A stretch of DNA of 64,000 nucleotides from Leptodactylus fallax. Its lineage: Eukaryota > Chordata > Amphibia > Anura > Leptodactylidae. The translations under genes and the position numbers were made by a program. The notes beneath the pieces are model-generated. The model saw nothing but the letters and a program-made list of their open reading frames with translations. It did no database searches and was not told the origin of the DNA. Positions 34,784-44,455 of this stretch are shown in pieces; within the stretch, counting starts at the first letter, position 1, and each line of letters begins with the position of its first letter. Location of the stretch: NCBI GenBank assembly GCA_947044405.1, contig CAMRHE010000133.1, forward strand, positions 1,364,001-1,428,000, written 5' to 3'.

Positions 34784-34960
34784 ATAATTTGCAAATAAAT
34801 TCTTAAAAAAAATCAGACTGTTATTTTCTAGATTTGTTTTCTCATTTTGTCTCTCATAGTTGAGGTCTACCTATGATGACAATTACAGGCCGGCCTCATC
34901 TTTTTAAGTGGGAGAACTTGCACAATTGGTGGCTGACTAAATACTTTTTTTTCCCCACTG
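34784..34960. mobile_element. Solo right end of a Tc1-A family element
   Basis: Matches the right inverted repeat of Tc1-A, including CTCATAGTTGAGGTCTACCT, ATGACAATTACAGGCCGGCC and GTGGCTGACTAAATACTTTT, ending CCCCACTG before TA (34961-34962). The body is missing. It ends 82 bp before the terminal exon of the host gene. Confidence 0.93.
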
Positions 34961-35042
34961 TATATGGTATATATCTACGATGTGGATTAAGCAATATCCT
35001 GAAAACCTGAAATAAATCATGTTTTTTCTTTCTTTGTTCAAG

Positions 35043-35096
35043 GATGAGTTTGACCCTTTCAAGAGCGCGGCATCATCTAGAAGAAGTCGGCGGTAG
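35043..35096 (+). CDS. Terminal coding exon of the unidentified host gene
   Basis: A T-rich tract ending TTTGTTCAAG precedes GATGAG, and the frame gives DEFDPFKSAASSRRSRR and a TAG stop (35094-35096). Joined to the exon at 20423 the C-terminus runs from Ser/Gln-rich through a continuous acidic block, split by the intron, to DPF and a basic end. DPF in an acidic, disordered tail is the type of motif that binds clathrin-adaptor ear domains, but a function in endocytosis is only a guess. The 4.6 kb downstream looks like 3' UTR. The gene was not identified. Confidence 0.6.
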   Translation, partial: DEFDPFKSAASSRRSRR

Positions 35097-35639
35097 ACGT
35101 TGTTCGCCCCATTCAGGCTGTCATCATATTCTGGCACTTTGTCAGCAGTAACCAGAGACATCCGAGAATCATCCAGCCCACCGTTTTGTTCGCAGTTGTC
35201 TGCCCTTTTCACTCCCGTGTGCACTATTATTGCGAAGGCTCGTTGCGTTGGCAGGCATTGATCTTATGTCTGTAGTTGTCCATGTCATCTCCTGCCCATG
35301 GCAGGTTAGTGCAGTCTCCTTTTTTCTACTGAGCTGTACTAATCTGTTCTTGGAATAGTCTATAATGGTTCTCACATATTAGTCTTGAGATTTTCTTTTG
35401 TACATAATTTATGTTTTCGTGACAAGTTGAAGTTTTCTAATAAGACTTCTGCGTGCCTTATGCATTTACGACACTTTAAACTGTCCTGCCCAACCTACTA
35501 CGATCCGGCGTTTGTAACGCTTATATACGTTTACCTATCCTGCTGCCGTTGTCAGGAGATTAAGGATGTACAGAATTTGCTAAAGATGTACAGTAGTTGT
35601 AGAACTGACAATGGCCAAAACTGACTGCAGCTAAAAAAC

Positions 35640-36870
35640 TGCTCGGACACATACCGAGACTGATAACTGTTCTGAACTGCCAGATGACCAAGATTTAGAA
35701 TGGCTTTAAAACTAATAGGTAACAACATCCATAACTGATGATACGTGTAGAACCGATAATTGACAATGACCAAGACTTATAATAGGTGTAGAACTCATAA
35801 TAGACAATGCCACTGACTAGAATATGTGTAGAACTAATAGATGACAATGACCAAGACTTATAAGACATGTAGAACTGATAGATGACAATGACCAAGACTT
35901 ATAAGACATGTAGAAGTGATAGATGACAATGACCAAGACTTATAAGACATGTAGAACTGATAGATGACAATGACCAAGACGTTCAATAGCTGCAGAACTG
36001 ATAGATGACAATGACCAAGACTTATAAGACATGTAGAACTGATAGATGACAATGACCAAGACTTATAAGACATGTAGAACTGATAGATGACAATGACCAA
36101 GACTTATAAGACATGTAGAACTGATCGATGACAATGACCAAGACTTATAAGACATGTAGAACTGATAGATGACAATGACCAAGACTTATAAGACATGTAG
36201 AACTGATAGATGACAATGACCAAGACGTTCAATAGCTGCAGAACTGATAGTTGACCATGACCTTGATTGATATTCGTTGTAAAACTGATACTTGACAAAA
36301 CCAAGACTGAGGCAGCAGAAGGACTGATGGTTCACAACAGCCAAGACCCATAATAGCTGCTGAGCTAATAGTTGACAATGACCAGTATGACAAGTATGAT
36401 AATAGATGTAGAACTGATAGTTGACAACACACATGACTGATGATAGTTGTAGAACTGATAGCTGACTATGACAAAAACTGACAATAGCTTTAGAACTGAA
36501 AGCTGACGAAAGCCAAGATAGATATGATAGCAGTGGAGCTGATAGTTGACAAGGCCCAAGACTAATAATCACTGGACAACAGGTAGTTGATAAGAGTCAA
36601 GACTGATAATAGCTGTTCATATGATAATTGACAACAACCAAGATTGATAACAGCTTGTCAACCACAACCATGACTGATCGCTGTGGAGCAGATGGTTGAC
36701 AACCAACAAGATTCAGAATAGCTATAAAACTCATAACTGACAGTGACTGAATTTGACAACAGCCGGAGAACTGGTGGTTTACAAAATGTAGACTATTAAC
36801 AGCTTTAGAACTGCTAGTTGACAGTGATGTAGGCTGACAGATACGGGAAAGCTGATACTTGGTAGTAGCA
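35640..36870. repeat. Minisatellite, 41-bp core unit, degenerate at both sides
   Basis: The core at about 35830-36235 repeats GATAGATGACAATGACCAAG, ACTTATAAGAC and ATGTAGAACT with a 41-bp period, almost without change. Some units have GTTCAATAGCTGCAGAACTG instead. Flanking copies to 36870 are much more diverged and longer. The minus-strand frames are repeat by-products. It lies in the probable 3' UTR. Confidence 0.9.
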
Positions 36871-38028
36871 AACACTGTAGAGACCCTTCTAATTTTATTT
36901 GCTTACCTTTTTGTTAAAACGGCCCCCGAAAATGAGCTGACTACAGGATTCTAAGTGATCCGCTGTAATCTATAGGAGAACCCAGCACGTGTTCAGTTTA
37001 TCTGTAGCACTCCCGCAGGGCAACTGAGGCATTACATAACTCCTAATCAAAGTAATGGCCTGTATATGCAATGCATGGGCATGTTGGGTCCTCCAGAGAA
37101 AAATATGCTATTTTTAGGCTCTGTCTGTATAATTGACCTCAACCCTTCCTTCTCCAGAGGTCAGCCCCGTACCCAATGTTATGGCTTATCCTAATACCTG
37201 TTGGTTTTCACTTGAAAACTATGAAACCAAAGATTGAGATCCATTCACGAATGGTTTAGTGTGTCTTCTCACTCAAGTGCCATGACTGCTGTGACATTAG
37301 ACGGGTGTACGGTGTATGCATAGAAATCTAAAGCCGTGAATTCAGTCATTTAGCCTCGAAACGTCACTATGGTCACATCTTCCTTCCTTGCATTCCAATT
37401 GACATAAAGTAATGGAACTCTCCACATATGCAAGATCTTTAAAATTCTTCTGCCGCATAACTGGCTTCAAAATGACGGATCATTAGCCTGTACTATTAAT
37501 AATTTGCATGCAAACGCCATAGAGGTCATTGCATTCTTGTGCAAAATATCAAAGAAGTGCCAGGTTGTAGAAGAACCAGCAGAATTGGAAATGCATGAAT
37601 TCTCCCTATAGGTCGGCGTCAGTCATAATCTATAGGTACTATCTTTGGGGGATTTTTGGATTTTCTTTGAGTACATGATTGATGACCAATGTGAATGCCG
37701 TAGTGGACATGGGAAAGGCGATCGGTATTGACATCCCCTTTAATGAGAAAATACCCCCAAGATCTCAACATAATTAACATTAGGAGTTCACTATATGAAT
37801 GAAATCCAGTTTTACCTCTGATGTCATTGGTGTGATTGGCAGGGGTCTCTATGGTTCATTGCTTCCTTGCTGCTCTCTACTGATGTCCTGATCTAAGCAT
37901 CTCTTCCCAGTACACTTGGCAGAGGCTGACATGACATGCAGCAGTGACAGCTGAGAACTATCTGTTCTGAATTAAACTAGCTAAGCAGTCGTGAAGATCA
38001 GGATGGCTGCTCATGTACAATCCTTTAA

Positions 38029-38920
38029 AGTGTAGGCATACTCTATAGAATTTTTCATAAATCTATAGTACAAGTGAAGATAACAAACTTTGTAATATAC
38101 CTTATTAAGGAAATGTGTCTATTTCTTTACTTATTTACTTCCTTCTTTCATTGATGAAATCTGTACAATAGAAGTCTATGGAGAGGGGAGGGGGAAGAAG
38201 AAGAGAGCTTGTCAAAACAGAGACAACTGCACTATAGAGAGACGGTTCTTGTTCACAACACGACTTGGTTATCAGGAATTACTATCCAGCTCTTCTCCTG
38301 ACAGACATGACTCCTATAAAGAGGACTTTTCGCCACTTCCACCAATGCCAACTCTTTGCATCCTTTAATAGTTGCCGCTCCACTGATTCCAGCACCATTG
38401 GAATTTTCTTTCTAGCCCCCACCATTCCTGAGCAATCATTATTGTTAGTATCAGCACAATTATCCTCCCTCTTCTGTCAGGTGGGCAGTCCTTTTATTTT
38501 TGCTCCAGCCCACCTGACAGTACAGAGCATAATTGTGCTGAAACTAACAGCAATGATTGCTCAGAATCGGTAGGGGCTAAAGAAAAAATTCCAACTGTTT
38601 TGTAATCAGTGAAGCAGTGACTATTGAATTGTGCAAAGAGTTGGGGTTGGTGGAAGTGGTGAAATGCCCCCTTTAATTCTGTAGATGGCTTCTTTTCTCC
38701 ATCTTTTTTTTTCTTCTCCTCCCCCTTCCCCTCTCCATAGACTTCATTGTGAACTACTCTGCTTGCCTACAGAGTATGGGCCAAAATCACTCAGATAAGA
38801 AGTAAAGACAGAAGTAATAGTTAGGCATGGACAATTTTCTTTGGTGAAGTATATTGCAAAGTTTTTTTTTTCCCTTCACCTTCACTATGGATTTATGAAA
38901 TAATAATGTTTACTTACACC
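38029..38920. mobile_element. Large palindromic TTAA-type element, split by a nested MITE
   Basis: TTTCATAAATCTATAGTACA (38053) and ACTTTGTAATATAC on the left are complementary to CTATGGATTTATGAAA and GTATATTGCAAAGTTT on the right; GAAGTCTATGGAGAGGGGAG pairs with CCCCTCTCCATAGACTTC. The left flank is TTAA (38025-38028); the right is TCAA (38921-38924). Without the inner MITE it is about 540 bp. Confidence 0.75.
38320..38672. mobile_element. TTAA-type MITE (AGAGGAC family) nested in the palindrome
   Basis: Matches 10681-11121: AGAGGACTTTTCGCCACTTC at the left, CCACTGATTCCAGCACCATT and GAGCAATCATTATTGTTAGT inside, and GTGGTGAAATGCCCCCT at the right. The right flank is TTAA (38673-38676) and the left is ATAA (38316-38319), one change off. 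Inner arms CCACCTGACAG and CTGTCAGGTGGG pair. Confidence 0.82.
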
Positions 38921-39700
38921 TCAAGAGTGTAAATGCCAATAATTTGTTTGATGTAATGTTAAGGAGGGTTGACCCAGAATGACAACTTATCATCTAGCTA
39001 CATGTGATATATGTCTGACAACTGGGATGTCAGCTATCACAAGCACGGGGTTGCGCATGCGCACTACTCTTTCGCTCCATGTCTGAGACTGATGAAGGTT
39101 GTCGAGTGCTGACCCCAGCAACCAGACACTTACCTGACAAGGTGGCTTGGTGACTGTCAAGCGGGTCCATTAACAGTAACACCCTGTAGCCCTCTATACC
39201 TGAGATATCTATGACACATATGATTGACCCGGCCCAAATGTTAGTGCCACCCACACACAATGGCAGCCTGCCTTGAGATTAATAAACAGTTTTATCCATC
39301 ACATATACAATACTTAGTACTGGATATTGTAAATATAAAAGGAATACTATGTCTTCTGCTGAAATTGTGTTTTTGTACGGCAGCACGGCGGTGCGTGTAA
39401 GCCATTATTTCCTGAATAAGCCCTGAGTAAATACACAATGTATTCCCCACAGTTCTGCACGGAGAAATATTCAATATAATGGAGGTTGTTTGCAGAGACC
39501 TCTAATACGTGACTCATTCGCCGGTCTATGGAAATGCCGTTACATGTGATTTTGTTTTGTTCTCGCGTTTTATAATGCCTTTTTTATTTTGTCTTTCGGT
39601 ACGTGACGTCCCGCTGTTCATTATTGCAGGACTCTTGTTATGTACTGTAAGTAAGGGGGGGGATGGGAGGTTTTCTGCTAAATTGTAAATGGTTTTACAT

Positions 39701-39706
39701 AATAAA
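39701..39706 (+). terminator. Poly(A) signal AATAAA, probable end of the host gene
   Basis: TACATAATAAAGTTTTG is followed by a T/GT-rich stretch (TTGTTGTAACTTTGTTCC, TTATTGTTATTTTGT), the usual layout of a cleavage and polyadenylation site. A second AATAAA lies at 39283-39288. Confidence 0.5.
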
Positions 39707-39807
39707 GTTTTGTTGTAACTTTGTTCCTTATTGTTATTTTGTATGTCTTGTTTGCTACATGGCTTTTAGCTATATGGACACATAGGGGAAAATTTTTGAC
39801 AACGGTC

Positions 39808-40060
39808 TTAACCACTTCAGGACTGGGCCATTTTCGCTGGTTCAGGTCCGGACACCTTTTCGGGTAATTTATACATGGGTAACACATATTGGTGTGTCGC
39901 GGGGGTCATGGCTTGAACCAGTGGCATGGGCTTAGTAGCGCCAATATTTTTTTTTTAAATAAAATATTATACATTGTGCCCCCCATAAGGTCATAATAGA
40001 ACTTTGGGGGCATTTTAGCATTATTTTTTTATCTATTTATTTATGTATTTATTTATTTAT
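39808..40060. repeat. Fragment of a TTAACC(A/C)CTT-type interspersed element
   Basis: CTTAACCACTTCAGGACTGG and CCATTTTCGC match the left end style of the TTAA elements at 11602 and 55266. It runs into T- and A-rich sequence with no right end. Confidence 0.45.
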
Positions 40061-40242
40061 GCTTTTCTCTGGTCACGTGACCGCAGGGCCGAATGGACTC
40101 CCACATATGTTTACAAAGCCAGCCCCCCACTTCTATTGCTGCACGATTTCTTGCAGCTGCTTAATACTGCAAGGCCGTTGCAGGGTTAAAACTGGACCCA
40201 CCCGGAAGTATATAGTCTATGGGCGGTCCGGAATCAGGTAAA

Positions 40243-40375
40243 ACAAAACCATCTTAGTTACCCATAACAACCAATCACAGCACAGCTTTAATTTCTTGTA
40301 GTGCTTTTTAAAAATGAAAGCTGCGATGTGATTGGTTGCTATGGGCAACTAAAACTTTTTCTGTAAGGTTAAATT
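40243..40375. mobile_element. Short palindromic MITE
   Basis: TTAGTTACCCATAACAACCA and ATCACAGCACAGCTTTAAT on the left face ATGAAAGCTGCGATGTGATT and GGTTGCTATGGGCAACTAA on the right, a near-complete fold-back of about 130 bp. Confidence 0.7.
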
Positions 40376-41071
40376 ACTGTATGTATGTGCCCGGTCCGTG
40401 GTAAAACAGCACAGACAGCACATGGATGATATCCGTGTACCTTCACAGACCCATCACTTCATCTAGTGAGCCCGGGCCGCAAAAGAGACAAGTAGAGGAC
40501 CTGTCCTGAGTTTTGCCCCAGACTCACTGCCCCCTACACAGGCCCATGAGAATACACAGGTGTGTGTATGGGGCCATAGAGACGAATAGGTCAGCGTGCT
40601 AGCTGTCAAAAACATGGCTAGCACGTGCTAGTCTGCATAGCGCCTTAGACAGTTGTCATATATTTGACCCACAGGCCCAGATTTACTAATAGACAGTGTA
40701 CACATAGTCGGGCCGTCTGAAAATGGAGCATATTTATCACAGTGACTGATGCTGGATAAGTCTGGAGTATCTTTGTACTGTCTAGTCTAGGTTTACACCA
40801 CCTCCGAGTTGGCTTACTTTGAGCCCGAATTTTCTAACACAATTTTGGCACATTCTAGGCCAATTTTTGTCATATTTGAGCCTCTCCCCGTTTTGTTGAA
40901 GACGCAACAACATGGTCAGAAAATCAAACTAGTCAAAGATGCAGCAAATTTACGCCTGTGTCTAGTCATGACCATCTGGGCCATTGTGCCAAGTATAGAC
41001 TAAAGGCGTCCATATTGAACCCTGTATCACAACAATATTGTAAAACATTTCCAATGAAGCCTATACAGTAC
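40376..41071. other. Unassigned; weak interspersed-repeat character
   Basis: CCCAGATTTACTAATAGACA near 40679 looks like part of a dispersed repeat, but no ends or partner were found. Confidence 0.35.
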
Positions 41072-41075
41072 TTAA

Positions 41076-41465
41076 AGGGATATTTCCAGCATAGCAACTT
41101 ATCCCCATAAATAAGTAGGGGATAACTTGCAGACTGGTGGGGGTCTGCTCAGACCCCCCCAGTTAGTAGAACAAAGGCATTTAGCTCCCAGTTCTGAATG
41201 GAGTGTTGGCCAAGCTGGTGTGTGCACCATTTTATTGATTTCAGTGGGAGTGCTGGAGATAGGTGAGCGCTTGTACTTTGGCTTTCTCCTGCTCTTCCAT
41301 TTAAATCAACGAAACAAGGTACACACCAGTTTGGCCAATGCTCCATTCAGAATTGGGGACTAAACTTCCTTGTTTTTCCTAATTGGTGGGTTTCTGACTG
41401 GTCCGTATCAAAGTTATTCTGTAATCCTATTGATAGGGGATAACTTGTTAAAATGGAAATATACC
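41076..41465. mobile_element. TTAA-flanked palindromic MITE, 390 bp
   Basis: TTAA at 41072-41075 and 41466-41469. AGGGATATTTCCA faces TGGAAATATACC; TAGGGGATAACTTGCA pairs with ATAGGGGATAACTTGT-type sequence in inverse order, and GAATGGAGTGTTGGCCAA pairs with TTGGCCAATGCTCCATTC. Confidence 0.75.
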
Positions 41466-41469
41466 TTAA

Positions 41470-41780
41470 AAGTAGATCTGTTGCCAGAAAAAAGCATTAT
41501 ACGTATGCCCTGTAAAAGTTGGGTTTCAGGTGGGGCACTATATGGAGGTTGTGGTCATTGCAGTTTAGATCCCATTCAAGTGAATGTAAGCTGATCTGCA
41601 GTACCCTCGTCTGGCCACTACACAGAGAACAGTGCTGTCTGCTTCCTGCTCCATTCTCTGTGTATTAGCTGCTGAGAACAGCTGATCAATGTGGGTTCCA
41701 GGTGTGAAACCCTAACCGATCTGATATTGATCACCTATCCTTAGGATAGATTATCAATATTTTTAGCTCGGAAAAACCCT
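41470..41780. repeat. Family A interspersed repeat
   Basis: GATCCCATTCAAGTGAATG, AGCTGATCAATGTGGGTTCC, ATATTGATCACCTATCCTTA and GGATAGATTATCAATATTTT occur in family A order, ending at TTAA 41781-41784 and beginning directly after the TTAA of the previous MITE. Confidence 0.7.
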
Positions 41781-41784
41781 TTAA

Positions 41785-42428
41785 ATTGACTTGGGTTGTT
41801 TTTTTGTCTCTGCCTACTTTACATGTGATTACTTGCATTAATATGGTGGTCCTATAAATAAAATATTTCATTTTTTTTGTAGAGGACTGCCAGTAAAATA
41901 ACCAATTTTTGAAATCGGCCATGATGTGTTGTGGAATACCAGTCATCATTGCTCCCACTTGGTCTCCAGATACTCTGACCTGAGTTCCCGACTGTCTGGC
42001 TGTCATTGTGTCATGTAATTGATATCATCCCTCTACTGAACTTTCTAGCTGAAAATAGAAAAGTTGACAAATCCTCATTCTGACTCCTGGATCATTTCCC
42101 ATTACTGTTCCATGCCTGCTGTACATGAACGTGTCTCATCTGGCCCTCCTCAGATTCAATTATTTTCTATCTTACCTCAGCTCACCTGCAGTTATCGCTC
42201 ATACACAGTAATGTACAGTGAGTAAATAATCTCAATGCTTGGGGTTTGGAACTAAGGTCGGTGAAGGGTAAAGTTTCTAATTTCATAATAGTTTCTTGAA
42301 GATTTTAAACTTTCTTAAAGTTTTCAAAGTCAGATTTATGATCTACGATTGTAAGACTGATACTATATGGCTCTCTGTATTCTATTAGAAGGGTTTGATC
42401 AATGGCGGTCCAACTATGTGATCCTAGG
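41785..42428. other. Unassigned sequence
   Basis: Nothing recognised. Confidence 0.4.
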
Positions 42429-42544
42429 TAAAAGATGGGCGAACCTCTCAAGATTTGTTTCGTGTCCAGGTTCGGCGTTTTGGTTTGAAGAAGTTTGGTA
42501 CGAACCACACCTTAAATTGGCTTAAAACATAGAGTTGAACACTC
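42429..42544. mobile_element. Left end of a GATGGGCGAACC-type DNA element
   Basis: AAGATGGGCGAACCTCTC followed by GTCCAGGTTCGGCGTTTTGG and GGTACGAACC resembles the terminus seen in inverse form at 60483-60500 (TTCGCCCATCTCTA). The 46-bp minisatellite starts inside it and no right end is left. Confidence 0.5.
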
Positions 42545-43200
42545 TTAGGGTCCCTAGGAACCTATCTATAAAACAGGAGCCCTAAGAGTATTCTACACTA
42601 TGTTTTATAGATAGGTTCCTAGGAGCCCTGACAGTGTTCTACACTATGTTTTATAGATAAGTTCCTAGGAGCCGTGACAGTGTTATACACTATGTTTTAT
42701 AGATAGGTTCCTAGGAGCCGTGACAGTGTTATACACTATGTTTTATAGATAGGTTCCTAGGAGTCCTGACAGTGTTATACACTATGTTTTATAGATAGGT
42801 TCCTAGGAGCCGTGACAGTGTTATACACTATGTTTTATAGATAGGTTCCTAGGAGCCCTGACAGTGTTCTACACTATGTTTTATAGATAGGTTCCTAGGA
42901 GCCCTGACAGTGTCATATACTATGTTTTATAGATAGGTTCCTAGGAGCCCTGACAGTGTTCTACACTATGTTTTATAGATAGGTTCCTAGGAGCCCTGAC
43001 AGTGTTCTACACTATATTTTATAGATAGGTTCCTAGGAGCCCTGACAGTGTCATATACTATGTTTTATAGATAGGTTCCTAGGAGCCCTGACAGTGTCAT
43101 ACACTATGTTTTATAGATAGGTTCCTAGGAGCCCTGACAGTGTTATACACTATGTTTTATAGATAGGTTCCTAGGAGCCCTGACTGTTTTATAGATAGGT
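42545..43200. repeat. Minisatellite, 46-bp unit, about 13 copies, begun by an inverted unit
   Basis: TATGTTTTATAGATAGGTTC, CTAGGAGCCCTGACAGTG and TTATACAC/TTCTACAC repeat every 46 bp. The first stretch (42545-42577, TAGGGTCCCTAGGAACCTAT followed by CTATAAAAC) is the reverse complement of the unit, so the array starts with a fold-back. Variants: GCCGTGACAG and GTCATATAC. Confidence 0.95.
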
Positions 43201-43912
43201 TGCTATCTATATTGTATCATAGATATCTCAGGGAAAATGTAAAATATAACGTTTATTAATCACAAAGATAAAATAATAAAGACAGAAAAGAGGACGAAAC
43301 ATAGAACAGATAATGAACCATCAGAATGAGGTGTGTATCAATTTGATGTACATACAACCATTTCTGCTTTGCTCAATTCAACGCAGAACAGAGATATATA
43401 TTCTCAAGTAAAAAGTTTCCTATTATAGAATGGACTCTGGAATCCTGTAGTACCGACCATCCCCTCTGTTCAATAAGAGGAAATAAATTGAGGCAGAGGC
43501 AATAAGTGAGTACCCCGCTAAAACGGATGATATGCTGTTAGGGGTAAAAAGTCATCAGAGATGCCAAGGCACTAGGAAATTCCGGCCAAGAATTAAATGG
43601 GGGTATATATATATTAAACCAGAGTATTTCACTGCACTGGGGGTGAGTCTGGGTACTCCCTTAAGGTCTAATGTCCTAGGCTAAAAAATGATGACAGATG
43701 CTACCCTCCCACATCAGAGCTTATCTCTGTCCAGGTTTCCCCAAAATAAATCAGGACATGTCTCTGCTCAGATAAAGTAGTATATTATAGAGACAGCCTC
43801 CGGACAAAATTTGCACACAAATAGATAATAATGCATGCTAGCCGACAAAGTACTGCTCAAAGTTATACTGACATACTGACAGGCTCCGGATCCTCAATTA
43901 CACACACATAGT

Positions 43913-44111
43913 CAGCATTGTGTGCTATGCACCGAAGCACTGCCAATGAGACGATCGGGACAGATCTATCATCATATAAGTGTTCAGATTAGATGTTCTC
44001 TGGAGCCAGTAGCGAGATATCGGCTTGACGCTCATTTAAGAGCGCACTCCATCGTGGGGTGAATACCGATCGTCTCATTGGCAGTGCTCCGGTGCACAGC
44101 ACACAATGCTG
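43913..44111. repeat. Inverted repeat with 46-bp arms inside the left arm
   Basis: CAGCATTGTGTGCTATGCAC, CGAAGCACTGCCAATGAGAC and GATCGG at 43913 are complementary to the stretch ending CACAATGCTG at 44111, with two mismatches. The right arm of the dimer lacks the space between these arms, so it may be a separate insertion or a fold-back duplication. Confidence 0.75.
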
Positions 44112-44198
44112 TAGTATAATACTTCAGCACACCGAAAATCAATGTATGAGAAACTTTATTCCATAATCTTCATATAAAAAAAATAAACACACAGCCAA

Positions 44199-44455
44199 TC
44201 AAAAATAAAGCATCTGGACATTCGATGTCAAAGTCCACACAGCTTTTTTTTGCTCTATATGATATGCCACATCAGATTCTAAGATGGCAAAATGTCTCCC
44301 CAAGGTGAGTTTGCGAATAAATTTCTGAAGATCAATGTAAAGATCCAACTCGTTAATGGGCTGCTTTGGGCAAAAGGATAGGCCTTTGTTAAGGAGGCTA
44401 ATTTTGTCTTTATTCAAAATATAGTTAGATAGATTGAAAATTCTTACAGTTCCTT
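44199..44455 (-). pseudogene. Reverse transcriptase N-terminal remnant (Penelope-like), minus copy
   Basis: Directly after, and in a different frame from, the end of the 505-codon ORF, the minus strand reads GTVRIFNLSNYILNKDKISL, LNKGLSFCPKQPINELDLYI and DLQKFIRKLTLGRHFAI, then leaves recognisable sequence and stops. The NLS..L...E/K..LL.KGLSF.P block marks the start of the RT domain in Penelope-like elements. The RT catalytic core and any GIY-YIG endonuclease are absent, so the copy cannot move by itself. An ATG-started frame covers 44199-44417. Confidence 0.72.

Larger units (their letters stand above)
35097..39720 (+). other. Probable 3' UTR of the host gene, about 4.6 kb
   Basis: No further acceptor or coding was seen after the stop, and the stretch ends with a good poly(A) signal. 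It includes a minisatellite (35640-36870), a nested MITE pair (38029-38920) and non-repetitive blocks at 35097-35630, 36880-38020 and 38921-39700. An earlier AATAAA at 39283 could give a slightly shorter form. Its extent is inferred from sequence only. Confidence 0.45.

Noticed and set aside
35552..36875. Several minus-strand ORFs with YQFYMSYKSWSL-type repeats
   Set aside because: Artefacts of the 41-bp minisatellite, in the antisense direction of the probable 3' UTR.
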